64,000 nt of DNA from Alectryocaccobium sp964389285 (GCA_964389285.1 CAYMCZ010000011.1:1-64000); one strand, 5' to 3'; positions 1-8,602 are shown, counted from the first letter of the stretch. Made by a program: numbers and translations. Notes: generated from the letters alone by a model not told the origin.

Positions 1-1080
1 TCTCGGGGTCCTGCCCTGAATTGCCATATTCCCTTTCAGGTCTTCATCTTTATTCAGGATAGACTCTTTAACGGCATTTCTAAGTGCCTCCCCGTCAAGA
101 GCCGCATAATCGTTGTCTGCGAGATATTTGATTTTAAGCTCATTAGGCGTTCCCAAAAGGCCCGGCGTGCATGCCGGAGAAACGACCGGATCCGCAAGCT
201 CCCAGATGCCTCCTATGGGATCTTTGAACGCGCCGTCACCGTATATCATACATTCTACGTTTTTGCCTGTGGCTTTTTTCATTTCGTCCGCAAGGGCATC
301 TACGAACACCTGTCCGTTATCCGGGAAAAGTTTTACTTTTTCTTCAGTTGATTTGTTTGATCCCAAAAGACCGTAATTGCTGTTAAAACCGCTTCCGTTC
401 ACGGGCGAATTCAGCAGTTCATCCAATGTAAGTACCTTTTTAGCACCGGCCTTTTCAAGTCTTCTTTTTGTGCGGAATCTCGTATGAATGTCACAGCATA
501 ACACACTGTCGGTTTTCTCAAGCACTGCCTCAGGACGGTTGCTGAATATTATCTCCGCTTCACATCCGCAGTCCTGTATAAGTTCTTTATAGTATTGAAC
601 GTAATCTATTCCCGTAAAAGGATGAAGCTCATATCCGAACGTATCACGGTATTCTTTCTCCGTAAAAACATGTGAAAACGGATTAAAATCCAGATCTTCA
701 AGTTTTTCCGGATTAAAGAGGCAGTTGCCGACCTCGTCAGACGGATAACTGAGCATAAGAGTTATCTTTTTTGCTCCGAGTGCGATACCTCTCAAAACAA
801 CTGCAAATCTGTTTCTGGAAAGTATCGGGAACAGCACTCCTATATGATCGCATGCAAATTTGTTTTTTACATCCTGCGCAATATCCTGTATCGAAGCATA
901 GTTTCCCGCAGCTCTTGCCACAACGGATTCCGTTACCGCGATAACGTCTTTATCGTTAAAAACAAAACCGTCGTTTTTTGCAGCCTCGAGCACACTGTCT
1001 CTGACTGTCTTTACAAGATCATCGCCTTCTCTTATGATCGGTGTTCTGATTCCTCTTACTACTGTTCCGGAAGTTCTCAT
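1..1080 (-). CDS. Coenzyme F420-0:L-glutamate ligase-like protein (3' end cut by window edge)
   Basis: I translated this 360-codon open frame by hand. It starts at ATG 1078-1080 after a GGAGAG ribosome binding site and runs off the left edge, so the C-terminus is missing. The N-terminus (MRTSGTVVRGIRTPIIREGD) and the later stretches VIAVTESVVARAAG and YGDGAFKDPIGGIWELADP resemble the CofE/FbiB-like family, which in methanogens and actinobacteria adds glutamate to F420-0. Most Clostridia do not make F420. The in vivo substrate here is therefore unknown, and the name describes family membership only. It is transcribed leftwards, downstream of the patatin-like gene with a 79-bp gap. I saw no other F420 biosynthesis gene in the window. 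Confidence 0.72.
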   Translation of the reverse strand, partial: MRTSGTVVRGIRTPIIREGDDLVKTVRDSVLEAAKNDGFVFNDKDVIAVTESVVARAAGNYASIQDIAQDVKNKFACDHIGVLFPILSRNRFAVVLRGIALGAKKITLMLSYPSDEVGNCLFNPEKLEDLDFNPFSHVFTEKEYRDTFGYELHPFTGIDYVQYYKELIQDCGCEAEIIFSNRPEAVLEKTDSVLCCDIHTRFRTKRRLEKAGAKKVLTLDELLNSPVNGSGFNSNYGLLGSNKSTEEKVKLFPDNGQVFVDALADEMKKATGKNVECMIYGDGAFKDPIGGIWELADPVVSPACTPGLLGTPNELKIKYLADNDYAALDGEALRNAVKESILNKDEDLKGNMAIQGRTPR

Positions 1081-1159
1081 ATCTTCTCTCCTATCTGTTC
1101 AAAACTAACCTTTCGGCTATAACGGGTTGCTTTAACATAAAATTTAAAAATATATACAA

Positions 1160-2008
1160 TCAATCCAGAAAAGACTTGATGTTTTCCAGATTGTTTTCGG
1201 CTGTTTTTCGGCCTTTTTCGTATACCTCCTGAAGCTTTTCGGGATTGCGGCAGACTGCTCCGATATCAAGCTCTTCTTCGGGTCTGATAACATAGCATCT
1301 ACCCCTTTTTTCCTGGTTTCCGATAAAAGCCAGCTGTCTGTTGTATCTTCTGTGACGATCCCTTAAAGCATTTACAATTGCCGGATATTTGCGCAGCAGC
1401 AGTTTGGTAAAACCGAAATATTTGAGAGGCTTTTTCACATATCCGTCCGGCTGGGTCAGAACCACAACATTTTTTGAATATCCGTTTTCCTGCATCCATT
1501 TTAAAGGAACGGAATCGGAAATACCGCCGTCCAGATATTTTTGCCCTTCAAGCTCAACAGGCCGCGATGCAACCGGCATGGAAGCGGATGCGCGCATCCA
1601 TTCGAGTCCTTCGTAATTTACTTCATCTATTTTTTTATAAAAGGGTTTGCCTGTCTGCACATCAGTTGCAACCACATAAAATTTCATCGGATTGTTTTTA
1701 AATGTCACAGCGTCCATAATGTCGAGTTTGTCAGGCAATATATGATAATCAAACTCTCCGCCGTACAAATCGCCCGTCTTTAACCACGAACGAAATCCTA
1801 CATATCTGGGATCCTTGCAAAAACGCTTATTATATCTAATAACACGTCCGATTTGCCCGGATTTGTAATTGCATCCGAAAACGGCTCCGGCGGAAACGCC
1901 GATCATTCCGTCGTATTCAATGCCGTTTTCCATCATGACATCGATTACTCCGGCAGTAAAAAGTCCTCTCATGGCTCCGCCTTCCAAGACAAGACCGGTT
2001 TTACACAT
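1160..2008 (-). CDS. Patatin-like phospholipase / serine acylhydrolase
   Basis: This 282-aa protein has the three patatin hallmarks: the oxyanion-hole loop GGAMRG at residues 10-15, the nucleophile elbow GVSAG with Ser39, and the catalytic Asp160 in LDGG. No signal peptide or membrane segment is visible, so it should be cytoplasmic, like bacterial YjjU/RssA-type lipases. The physiological lipid substrate cannot be read from the sequence. A longer frame opens at 2044. I chose ATG 2008 because it has a GGAGC ribosome binding site and because patatins normally begin a few residues before the GGxxRG loop. A consensus-like promoter lies at 2096-2124. Confidence 0.88.
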   Translation of the reverse strand: MCKTGLVLEGGAMRGLFTAGVIDVMMENGIEYDGMIGVSAGAVFGCNYKSGQIGRVIRYNKRFCKDPRYVGFRSWLKTGDLYGGEFDYHILPDKLDIMDAVTFKNNPMKFYVVATDVQTGKPFYKKIDEVNYEGLEWMRASASMPVASRPVELEGQKYLDGGISDSVPLKWMQENGYSKNVVVLTQPDGYVKKPLKYFGFTKLLLRKYPAIVNALRDRHRRYNRQLAFIGNQEKRGRCYVIRPEEELDIGAVCRNPEKLQEVYEKGRKTAENNLENIKSFLD

Positions 2009-2095
2009 AAAAATCGCTCCATTACAGGATTTAAAATAAATCATTCAGGGTTATTTTGAGAGTTGTAAACCGATCTCAAATCAGCCCACTAAAGT

Positions 2096-2124
2096 ATAAT
2101 AATTTATCACGCTAAATTTTGCAA
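2096..2124 (-). promoter_or_regulatory. Sigma-A-type promoter for the patatin-like gene
   Basis: On the minus strand, TTGCAA (2119-2124) and TATTAT (2096-2101) are separated by exactly 17 bp and lie about 90 bp upstream of the lipase start codon. Confidence 0.5.
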
Positions 2125-2140
2125 GTCCAACATATAAAAT

Positions 2141-2169
2141 TTGCATATTTAGGGTTTCTGTCGTATACT
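2141..2169 (+). promoter_or_regulatory. Sigma-A-type promoter for the HAD phosphatase gene
   Basis: TTGCAT (2141-2146), a 17-bp spacer and TATACT (2164-2169) lie 52 bp upstream of the ATG at 2221. Confidence 0.6.
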
Positions 2170-2220
2170 TTTCAAATATATGATACGAAAAATGCTGTTT
2201 AATAATATACAGGTTGTGAA

Positions 2221-3003
2221 ATGCAAAAAATTATATTTTTTGATGTAGATGGCACATTATACAGAAACGATTGCAAAGTCCCTGACAGCGCAAAGGACGC
2301 GATCCTGAAATGCATCGATAACGGACACAGGATAATGATATGCACCGGGCGCAATTACAGCATAATTCCGGATGAGGTGCTTGCCCTGCCCTATGACGGT
2401 ATTATAGGCGCAAGCGGCGCATATATCTCTTATAAGGATGATATTTTAGAAGATGACGCAATCACCGGAGATTCGTGCGAAAACATTCTTTCCGTGCTTT
2501 ACAAATACAAAATCCCATATTATATCGAAAACTCGAATTATTTTTATTATGATAAAAACTTTATTCCTCCGGTTTTTAAAAAAATAGAAGTGTTCAAAAA
2601 CCAAAGCTATTCGCGAAAATTAAGACCCGTTAGCGAATATAATAATAGGATATCCAAAATAACAGGATATCCCAAAGACCGTTCGCTTTTATTAAAAGCA
2701 AAAGAAGAATTATCCCCATGGATGAATCTTTTGATCCATGAAGAATACGCTTATATCGAAATCTCGCTGAAAGACCATTCCAAAGGAACCGGCGTAAAAC
2801 GAATACTGGATCATGTCGGGAGCGACAAAGATAATTCTTATGGTTTCGGCGACAGCAGAAACGACATTGCAATGCTCGAAGCCGTGGGGCATCCCATAGT
2901 AATGGGAGACGCCCCTGACGCACTCAAAGCGCTCTTTCCTTCGACCGAATCCATTTATAACGACGGCATAGCCAAAGGACTGAGCATGCTGAACCTGATA
3001 TGA
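2221..3003 (+). CDS. Cof-type HAD-IIB family hydrolase
   Basis: This 260-aa haloacid dehalogenase-superfamily phosphatase has motif I FFDVDGTL, with nucleophile Asp8 and acid/base Asp10 at the N-terminus. The C-terminal motif IV GDSRNDIAML supplies the Mg2+-binding aspartates. A large cap domain between them, with the core Lys motif KGTGVKRIL, gives the Cof/IIB layout. Such enzymes hydrolyse sugar phosphates, flavin or nucleotide phosphates, and the substrate cannot be predicted. The gene stands alone between a leftward promoter region and a convergent flavodoxin gene. The ribosome binding site before ATG 2221 is weak. Confidence 0.9.
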   Translation: MQKIIFFDVDGTLYRNDCKVPDSAKDAILKCIDNGHRIMICTGRNYSIIPDEVLALPYDGIIGASGAYISYKDDILEDDAITGDSCENILSVLYKYKIPYYIENSNYFYYDKNFIPPVFKKIEVFKNQSYSRKLRPVSEYNNRISKITGYPKDRSLLLKAKEELSPWMNLLIHEEYAYIEISLKDHSKGTGVKRILDHVGSDKDNSYGFGDSRNDIAMLEAVGHPIVMGDAPDALKALFPSTESIYNDGIAKGLSMLNLI

Positions 3004-3025
3004 TCTTATATCCTTACGGGCATAT

Positions 3026-3562
3026 TTACACCTGCTTGCCCATGTTGTAGGCGTCTTCCAATATCTGTTTGCCTTTTACGAGACCGGCGTCCATTACATC
3101 CGGAGCATAAAGCCTGCCCTTTATCTCATAAGACTCAAGGTGCTCCACAAATCCGTCGAGATCACCGAGAGATCTTTCGATGATTTTAAGGTCGAGTCCT
3201 GCGGAAACGATATAATATACATCCTTGCTTCCGAGATGCTGCCATATAGGATATGTACGGTCAATAAAGGTTTTCATTTGAGCCGTAATACCGTAATAGT
3301 ATACCGGCGTTGACAAAACAAGCACGTCGGCTTTTTTATACATATCCAATACTTCTGCCATATCGTCTTTTAAAATGCAGGTGCCGCCGTTTCTCATACA
3401 GGCATCACAGGCCCTGCAGAAACCTATGTTTTTTTTGTTGATATTAACAATGGTTACATCATTTCCCGCTTCGGCAGCGCCTTTGGCAAATTCCTCGCAA
3501 ATAAGATTTGAATTGCCTTTCATCCTCGGACTGCTTTCTATGATAAGTACGTTTTTTCCCAT
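3026..3562 (-). CDS. Flavodoxin-fold NAD(P)H-dependent oxidoreductase (iron-sulfur flavoprotein-like)
   Basis: This 178-aa protein opens with a flavodoxin-like FMN phosphate-binding loop (ESSPRMKGNSN). The segment CRACDACMRNGGTC around residues 49-62 resembles the compact cysteine motif of archaeal/clostridial iron-sulfur flavoproteins, which bind a [4Fe-4S] cluster and pass electrons between ferredoxin and FMN. PVYYYGITAQMK is the usual FMN-contact strand-turn. An AGGAGG ribosome binding site precedes ATG 3562. It is a single gene with a strong promoter that overlaps the tRNA-Leu promoter. Electron donor and acceptor are unknown. Confidence 0.85.
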   Translation of the reverse strand: MGKNVLIIESSPRMKGNSNLICEEFAKGAAEAGNDVTIVNINKKNIGFCRACDACMRNGGTCILKDDMAEVLDMYKKADVLVLSTPVYYYGITAQMKTFIDRTYPIWQHLGSKDVYYIVSAGLDLKIIERSLGDLDGFVEHLESYEIKGRLYAPDVMDAGLVKGKQILEDAYNMGKQV

Positions 3563-3590
3563 GGTTGCCTCCTGTACGTTGTTTTATTTA

Positions 3591-3619
3591 AGTATACAAT
3601 ACTTCTGATTTCTTGACAA
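3591..3619 (-). promoter_or_regulatory. Promoter of the flavodoxin-fold gene
   Basis: The minus strand reads TTGTCA (3614-3619), a 17-bp spacer and TATACT (3591-3596). Its -35 box shares five base pairs with the rightward -35 box of tRNA-Leu. Confidence 0.7.
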
Positions 3620-3639
3620 ATACTATCTCAGGTTATAAA
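3613..3639 (+). promoter_or_regulatory. Promoter of tRNA-Leu
   Basis: A perfect TTGACA (3613-3618) is followed after a short 15-bp spacer by TATAAA (3634-3639). The tRNA begins 12 bp downstream. Confidence 0.55.
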
Positions 3640-3650
3640 ATTCCGTATAT

Positions 3651-3731
3651 GCGGATGTGGCGGAATTGGCAGACGCGTCAGACTTAGGATCTGATGTCTT
3701 TGATGTGCAGGTTCGAGTCCTGTCATCCGCA
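3651..3731 (+). tRNA. tRNA-Leu, anticodon TAG
   Basis: The acceptor stem GCGGATG pairs with CATCCGC, with discriminator A at 3731. The D-arm region contains TGGCGGAATTGGCAGACGCG, typical of class II tRNAs. The anticodon arm CAGAC-TTAGGAT-CTG carries TAG, a leucine anticodon. A short variable arm follows, then a T-arm with GGTTCGAGTCC. CCA is not encoded. Total length is about 81 nt, at the short end for a leucine tRNA. Confidence 0.95.
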
Positions 3732-3764
3732 TTTTTTATTTTAAACGGAGCAAATGTATTACTT

Positions 3765-4973
3765 ATGAAACTCCTGAGCATCACGGCACAGCGCCCCGAC
3801 AGCACGGGCAGCGGGGTATATCTGACCGAGCTTATAAAATCTTTTGCAAAAAAGAATATCGAACAACAGCTTATCTGCGGGCTTCCTTTCGGTTCTGAAT
3901 CAGGGTTTCCCTCGGAAATCACTGTAAATCCCGTGTTTTTTAATACTCAAAAGCTGCCTTTTCCGGTCGCGGGCATGTCTGATGAAATGCCTTACGAAAG
4001 CACGAGATACCGCGACTTTTCGGATGAGATGTATGACAGCTTTGTCTCGGCATTTTCTGAGGTTATCGCCGATACCATACAAAGCTTCAGGCCTGATGCG
4101 ATAATCTGCCATCACCTATATATAGTAACGGCTCTTACTGTCAATTTATCGGGTGAAATACCCGTTTTTGCCGTCTGTCACGGTTCCGATCTGCGCCAAA
4201 TCAGTAAAAATCCGCTTAACAGGGCCTGGATAAAAAACAATATTCTCAAACTTAAAGGCATTTTCGCACTTCACAATGAACAAAAAGAAATGATACGAAA
4301 CTGTTTTCAGTATCCCGAAAACCGGATACATGTTGCAGGCACGGGATACGACAAAGATATCTTTTATCTAAAAGAAGGCTTAAAACCCAAAGACGACGAG
4401 AGAGTTCGTCTTGTTTTCGCCGGTAAAATTTCAAAGAAAAAAGGACTTGCAAGCCTGATAAAAGCATTAAACAAGATTGCCGTTTCAGAGAAAAGGATTT
4501 CTCTGACCCTGATAGGCGGATGCGGAAACAAAACAGAATACGATGAAATCCGCACTCTTGCAGATAACTGTCCGCATAAAATCATTTTTACCGGAAGACT
4601 TCCGAAACATTTCCAGGTCGCTGAAGAATTCAACAAATCGGATCTGTTTGTTCTTCCGTCTTTTTATGAAGGTCTTCCGCTGGTTCTTATCGAAGCCATG
4701 GCCTGCGGCCTGCCTGTTGTCTGTACTGATCTGCCGGGAATACAGGGCTGGCTTAAAGACAAAGGGCTTGACGGTTACGCCTGCTTTGTGCAGCCGCCCA
4801 AGATGTCCAATACCGACGAACCTGATGAGTCTTCTTTGATTGATTTTGAAAACGAACTGGCAGGCGCCATTTTAAAAGCAGCTGCTGACCTGCCATATCC
4901 CGACAACGCAAAACTCGCTGAACTTTCATGGGACGCTCTTTGCGAGTCTGTGTTAAGTATAATCAGAAAATGA
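3765..4973 (+). CDS. Glycosyltransferase family 4 (GT-B fold)
   Basis: This 402-aa protein has an N-terminal acceptor domain and a C-terminal nucleotide-sugar domain. The C-terminal half carries VFAGKISKKKGL, typical of GT4 start-of-domain loops, and SDLFVLPSFYEGLPLVLIEAMACGLPVV, split here only for description, which is the EX7E donor-binding motif. No membrane segment is seen, so it probably acts on the cytoplasmic face, on a lipid-linked or soluble acceptor. The frame is open further upstream through the tRNA. I placed the start at ATG 3765, the first one after the tRNA, with a GGAG about 15 nt upstream. Donor and acceptor sugars are unknown. Confidence 0.88.
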   Translation: MKLLSITAQRPDSTGSGVYLTELIKSFAKKNIEQQLICGLPFGSESGFPSEITVNPVFFNTQKLPFPVAGMSDEMPYESTRYRDFSDEMYDSFVSAFSEVIADTIQSFRPDAIICHHLYIVTALTVNLSGEIPVFAVCHGSDLRQISKNPLNRAWIKNNILKLKGIFALHNEQKEMIRNCFQYPENRIHVAGTGYDKDIFYLKEGLKPKDDERVRLVFAGKISKKKGLASLIKALNKIAVSEKRISLTLIGGCGNKTEYDEIRTLADNCPHKIIFTGRLPKHFQVAEEFNKSDLFVLPSFYEGLPLVLIEAMACGLPVVCTDLPGIQGWLKDKGLDGYACFVQPPKMSNTDEPDESSLIDFENELAGAILKAAADLPYPDNAKLAELSWDALCESVLSIIRK

Positions 4974-5012
4974 TGAGCATTACGTTCTTTTTTCTTTTAA
5001 ATATGATCAAAT

Positions 5013-5022
5013 GTGCTATAAT
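5013..5022 (+). promoter_or_regulatory. Extended -10 promoter of the NhaC-type antiporter
   Basis: TGCTATAAT is an extended -10 box with a perfect TATAAT at 5017-5022. The -35 region is poor. The start codon lies 45 bp downstream. Confidence 0.55.
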
Positions 5023-5066
5023 GGCTTTGTGCAATTTTTTGCCTTATAAGAGAAGGGAGTTTTATC

Positions 5067-6956
5067 ATGGCTAAGACCAAAAGAGGATTCAGGGCCGTCC
5101 TGATTATGTGTATTATTACATTTGCAATTGGCCTTATTACATCTGTCAACCGACCCGTTGATGCAGCGCCTGATCCCGCCGGAACGACCGCAAGCGTGAT
5201 GCCGGCTGTTTCAGACGGCGACGCTCTTAACTTCGGCGTTGATGTCGGCGATGACGAGCTGGTCGAATACGATCTTTCGGATCCCGATTCCGCTCTAGAG
5301 TACGCCCAGAATTACGCAGACAACCTCCAATATGATCAAAACTTTGACGAACATATTGATACCGCCATAGATACGGTCAGGGAAGACATTCCGGCATACG
5401 CCACATGGCTTTCACTTCTTGCCCCGATAGTAGCTATTGTTCTTGCGCTTCTTACAAAAGAAGTTTATTCTTCGCTTGTTATCGGTATTCTGGTCGGCGG
5501 AGTAATTTATGCGAGCGGCAACTTCGCCGGAATGCTTGATCATGTTATTGTTGACGGTTTCATAGCAAATATTGCAGACTCCTACAACATAGGCATAATT
5601 ATTTTCCTGGTTTTGCTTGGTGCGCTTGTTTCGATGATGAACAGGGCAGGCGGGTCCGCCGCATTCGGACGATGGGCCACCGAACATATACACACAAGAA
5701 TCGGCGCTCAGCTCGCTACCATCATTTTAGGTCTCTTAATCTTTATCGACGATTATTTTAACTGCCTTACGGTTGGCTCTGTTATGAGACCTGTTACCGA
5801 CAATCATTATATATCAAGGGCTAAATTAGCTTACCTTATAGACGCTACCGCCGCTCCCATCTGTATTATCGCTCCGATATCATCTTGGGCGGCTGCCGTT
5901 GCCGGATTTGCCAACAGTGCCGGCGCCGAAAACGGAATAGCTCTTTTTATCCAAGCCATTCAATACAACTTCTACGCGATTCTCACTATCGTAATGATGC
6001 TGTTTCTGGCACTTACAAATACCGATTTCGGCCTTATGCGTAAACACGAAAAAAATGCGATTGAAAATAATGATTTGTTTACATCAGGCACAATCCGTGC
6101 GGTTGACGATATGAAAGTCAATCCCAGGGGACGTGTATGTGACCTTATTGTCCCCATAATAGTTCTTATAGTCTGCTGCATAGTCGGAATGATTTATACC
6201 GGCGGCTTCTTTGAAGGCGAAAATTTCGTGTCTGCTTTTTCAAACAGCGATGCTTCCGTAGGCCTTGTGATGGGTTCATTTATAGCAATTATATTTACCA
6301 TTGTTTTCTATCTGATAAGACGGGTTCTTTCTTTCAAGAGCATAATGGATTCACTTCCCGAAGGTTTTAAGGCAATGGTACCCGCTATTTTGATTCTTTG
6401 CTGCGCATGGACTCTTAAAGCTATGACGGATTCGCTGGGTGCTAAAATCTTTATTTCCCAGCTGGTAGAAGGAAGTGCGGCGGATTTCCAGATGCTGCTT
6501 CCGTTTATCATATTCATTATAGCCGTGGCACTCTCCTTTGCTACGGGTACGTCATGGGGTACGTTCGGTATTCTGATACCTATAGTATTGAGCGTCTTTG
6601 CAGCCGGAGAACCCATATCAATAGTCGCTATTTCGGCATGTATGGCCGGAGCCGTATGCGGAGATCACTGTTCTCCTATTTCGGATACAACAATCATGGC
6701 CTCGGCCGGAGCCCAATGCGACCACTTAAATCACGTATCGACACAGCTTCCATATGCTTTGACCTGCGCCGCGGTATCAGCCGTTGCTTATATTATTGCA
6801 GGCCGGATATGCAACTGGGCTGTAGCCCTGCCCATCGCAATAGCCATGATGATTGTGGTTTTGCTTATCATCAGAAAACTTGCTGGAGGCTCCGATACGA
6901 ATGATTCCGCAAGAGACATTAAAAAGAAATACAGAAATGAAATAGATGGGGAGTAA
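5067..6956 (+). CDS. Na+/H+ antiporter NhaC family protein
   Basis: This 629-aa polytopic membrane protein is a member of the NhaC-like ion transporter superfamily. Typical stretches include IFIDDYFNCLTVGSVMRP, DATAAPICIIAPISSW and GDHCSPISDTTIMAS. Homologues exchange Na+ or H+ with each other or with carboxylates and amino acids. The first segment (residues about 9-27) is a membrane anchor. An unusually acidic stretch of about 85 residues (roughly 30-115), rich in Asp and Glu, follows before the transporter core begins. The start ATG 5067 has the ribosome binding site AAGGGAG. A bidirectional terminator follows the gene. The transported ion is inferred from the family only. Confidence 0.88.
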   Translation: MAKTKRGFRAVLIMCIITFAIGLITSVNRPVDAAPDPAGTTASVMPAVSDGDALNFGVDVGDDELVEYDLSDPDSALEYAQNYADNLQYDQNFDEHIDTAIDTVREDIPAYATWLSLLAPIVAIVLALLTKEVYSSLVIGILVGGVIYASGNFAGMLDHVIVDGFIANIADSYNIGIIIFLVLLGALVSMMNRAGGSAAFGRWATEHIHTRIGAQLATIILGLLIFIDDYFNCLTVGSVMRPVTDNHYISRAKLAYLIDATAAPICIIAPISSWAAAVAGFANSAGAENGIALFIQAIQYNFYAILTIVMMLFLALTNTDFGLMRKHEKNAIENNDLFTSGTIRAVDDMKVNPRGRVCDLIVPIIVLIVCCIVGMIYTGGFFEGENFVSAFSNSDASVGLVMGSFIAIIFTIVFYLIRRVLSFKSIMDSLPEGFKAMVPAILILCCAWTLKAMTDSLGAKIFISQLVEGSAADFQMLLPFIIFIIAVALSFATGTSWGTFGILIPIVLSVFAAGEPISIVAISACMAGAVCGDHCSPISDTTIMASAGAQCDHLNHVSTQLPYALTCAAVSAVAYIIAGRICNWAVALPIAIAMMIVVLLIIRKLAGGSDTNDSARDIKKKYRNEIDGE

Positions 6957-6976
6957 TAAACTTTTATTCCAAATAC

Positions 6977-7010
6977 AAAAAAGGCTGATCAATCTGACCA
7001 GCCTTTTTTT
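6977..7010. terminator. Bidirectional rho-independent terminator
   Basis: AAAAAGGCTG-A-TCA pairs with TGA-C-CAGCCTTTTTTT, with one A/C mismatch. T-runs on both strands serve the antiporter gene from the left and the MORN/ferritin genes from the right. Confidence 0.85.
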
Positions 7011-7022
7011 ATAAATAATATT

Positions 7023-7610
7023 TTATTTTACAAGCTCTCCGTCAGAGAAAACGCCCTCATATACGGTGCCGTCAGCTAAAGTCAGAGAACCTTTTCCCGT
7101 ATCATGCAGCACTCCGTTTTCATCTAAGAGGAATTCACCGTCGTATACCTTGCCGTCCGGATAGGTATGCGTACCGTGAACGATATTATTGTCCAGGAAT
7201 TCTCCTTCAAAAACATGTCCGTTTGCAAGAGTCAGCCTGCCGTCGCCGGTTTTAACGCCTTTGCTCCACTCGCCTTCGTATTTGTCGCCTTCGGCCCAGA
7301 TAAATGTACCGAAACCTTCAAAAGTTCCGTCTACGAAGTCGCCTTCATAGGTTTTACCGTCAGGCCATGTCAGCTTGCCCTTTCCCGTCCTGGTCCCGTT
7401 TATAAAATCGCCCTCGTATATCATACCGTCAGCCATAGTGTATTTGCCTTTTCCGTGACGCTGATCGTCATGATATTCACCTTCGTAGATTTCACCGGTC
7501 TTCCAGGTATATTTGCCATATCCCTGACGGATTTTTTTAAAGAGTCCCTGAACTATGTATTCACCTTCATAGATACCGTTGCCGAATCTGATCTTTTCGG
7601 TTTTGGACAT
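7023..7610 (-). CDS. MORN-repeat protein
   Basis: This 195-aa protein is almost entirely tandem MORN repeats of 22-23 residues, with the pattern Y-E-G-[ED]-[FY]-x5-G-x-G-x-[LY]-[TW]. About eight units are visible from residue 11 onward. MORN repeats form elongated beta-hairpin stacks that bind lipids or proteins; a specific role cannot be assigned. No signal peptide or anchor is present. The frame also allows an upstream TTG, but ATG 7610 has a GGAGGAAG ribosome binding site. It lies 44 bp downstream of the ferritin gene in the same direction and is probably cotranscribed with it. Confidence 0.85.
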   Translation of the reverse strand: MSKTEKIRFGNGIYEGEYIVQGLFKKIRQGYGKYTWKTGEIYEGEYHDDQRHGKGKYTMADGMIYEGDFINGTRTGKGKLTWPDGKTYEGDFVDGTFEGFGTFIWAEGDKYEGEWSKGVKTGDGRLTLANGHVFEGEFLDNNIVHGTHTYPDGKVYDGEFLLDENGVLHDTGKGSLTLADGTVYEGVFSDGELVK

Positions 7611-7654
7611 TTCATCTTCCTCCAAAATATAGATGCGCCTGATTTTTTCAGCGT

Positions 7655-8167
7655 TTATAACTCAAGCGAAGGAGCGGCATAAACCCTTGAAAGCAATTCC
7701 TGATTCAATGCATAAAGCCCTTTGGGATCCGAACCGAATAATTCAAATTTTTTGATGAGATCATCCGCGTTTTTCTCTTCTTCCCCCTGCTCTTTTACAA
7801 ACCAATCAAAAAACTGCATTGTACGATAATCATGAACCGCATTTGCGGCCGTGTATATATCGTTAATAAGACTTGTTACATACTGTTCGTGCTCAAGTCC
7901 GTAAACAAGCGGATCTTTTGCGGAAGAATACGTCTTGTCGGGAGCATCGATGGCTTTAAGCGTAACATGTTCTCCGTTATTGTGAAGATATTCACGCATC
8001 AGCATCGCATGATCTCTTTCTTCCTGCGCCTGAATATCATACCAGTTAGCAAAGCCGTCAAGCCCCAGATCGTTATAATAATTGGCAAAATCCAGATAAA
8101 GATATGCGGAATACAGTTCTTTATTTACCTGATCATTAATCAATTCTTTTACTTTTGAATCCAACAT
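7655..8167 (-). CDS. ftnA: Non-heme ferritin
   Basis: This 170-aa ferritin has the ferroxidase ligands in place: Glu17, Glu50 and His53 in EERDH, Glu94 and Gln127. It should assemble into a 24-mer that oxidises and stores iron and protects against peroxide. Heme-binding Met is not evident, so it is FtnA-like rather than a bacterioferritin. ATG 8167 is preceded by AGGAGG. A longer frame upstream lacks both a ribosome binding site and family similarity. A consensus promoter lies at 8219-8247. I did not find a clear Fur box there. Confidence 0.93.
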   Translation of the reverse strand: MLDSKVKELINDQVNKELYSAYLYLDFANYYNDLGLDGFANWYDIQAQEERDHAMLMREYLHNNGEHVTLKAIDAPDKTYSSAKDPLVYGLEHEQYVTSLINDIYTAANAVHDYRTMQFFDWFVKEQGEEEKNADDLIKKFELFGSDPKGLYALNQELLSRVYAAPSLEL

Positions 8168-8218
8168 GTAAAAGTCCTCCTGTGAAAACGCAAATATATA
8201 ATTGTTACTTTTTTGACG

Positions 8219-8247
8219 ATTATACAGTCTTTTATTATAAAAATCAA
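8219..8247 (-). promoter_or_regulatory. Promoter of the ferritin-MORN unit
   Basis: The minus strand reads TTGATT (8242-8247), a 17-bp spacer and a perfect TATAAT (8219-8224) preceded by TG. Confidence 0.7.
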
Positions 8248-8299
8248 GCTTCAAAAAACTGTTTTTTTGTAAAAAACAACAAATTTTTTATTCAAAATC

Positions 8300-8602
8300 T
8301 TAATTATCAGCTTCGCTATCGCAGAGTTCTTCATAATAGTTTGCGATTTCCTCGTATTCTTCATCGCTGTCGATGGATTCCACGATCGCTTTGTCCGCAT
8401 CATATCCGAAAATCTCTATCTTGCCTTCATCGATAATTTCATCTGTAATGATTTCATCGTTACTGTCTATTTCGGCAACAACGATATAACATTTTTCTTT
8501 GTATTCAAACATATCAAGCACGGCAAAATCCATTGTTTTGCCGTCGGTTTCGATTGTAAAAACATCAACTTCTATGGTTTCTTTTAAATTATCATTACTC
8601 AT
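8300..8602 (-). CDS. DUF1292 domain-containing protein (YrzB-like)
   Basis: This 100-aa acidic protein has the DUF1292 layout: TDGKTMDFAVLDMFEYKEKCYIVVAE, broken here only by description, followed by an EEYEEIANYYEELC tail. The family is small, cytoplasmic and widespread in Firmicutes; its function is unknown. An AAGGAG ribosome binding site precedes ATG 8602. It starts 11 bp after the alcohol dehydrogenase stop codon, so it is probably cotranscribed with the nitroreductase and dehydrogenase genes. Confidence 0.85.
   Translation of the reverse strand: MSNDNLKETIEVDVFTIETDGKTMDFAVLDMFEYKEKCYIVVAEIDSNDEIITDEIIDEGKIEIFGYDADKAIVESIDSDEEYEEIANYYEELCDSEADN

Noticed and set aside
3657..3764. Apparent in-frame N-terminal extension of the glycosyltransferase
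   Set aside because: This stretch is the tRNA-Leu gene read as protein; the real start is ATG 3765.
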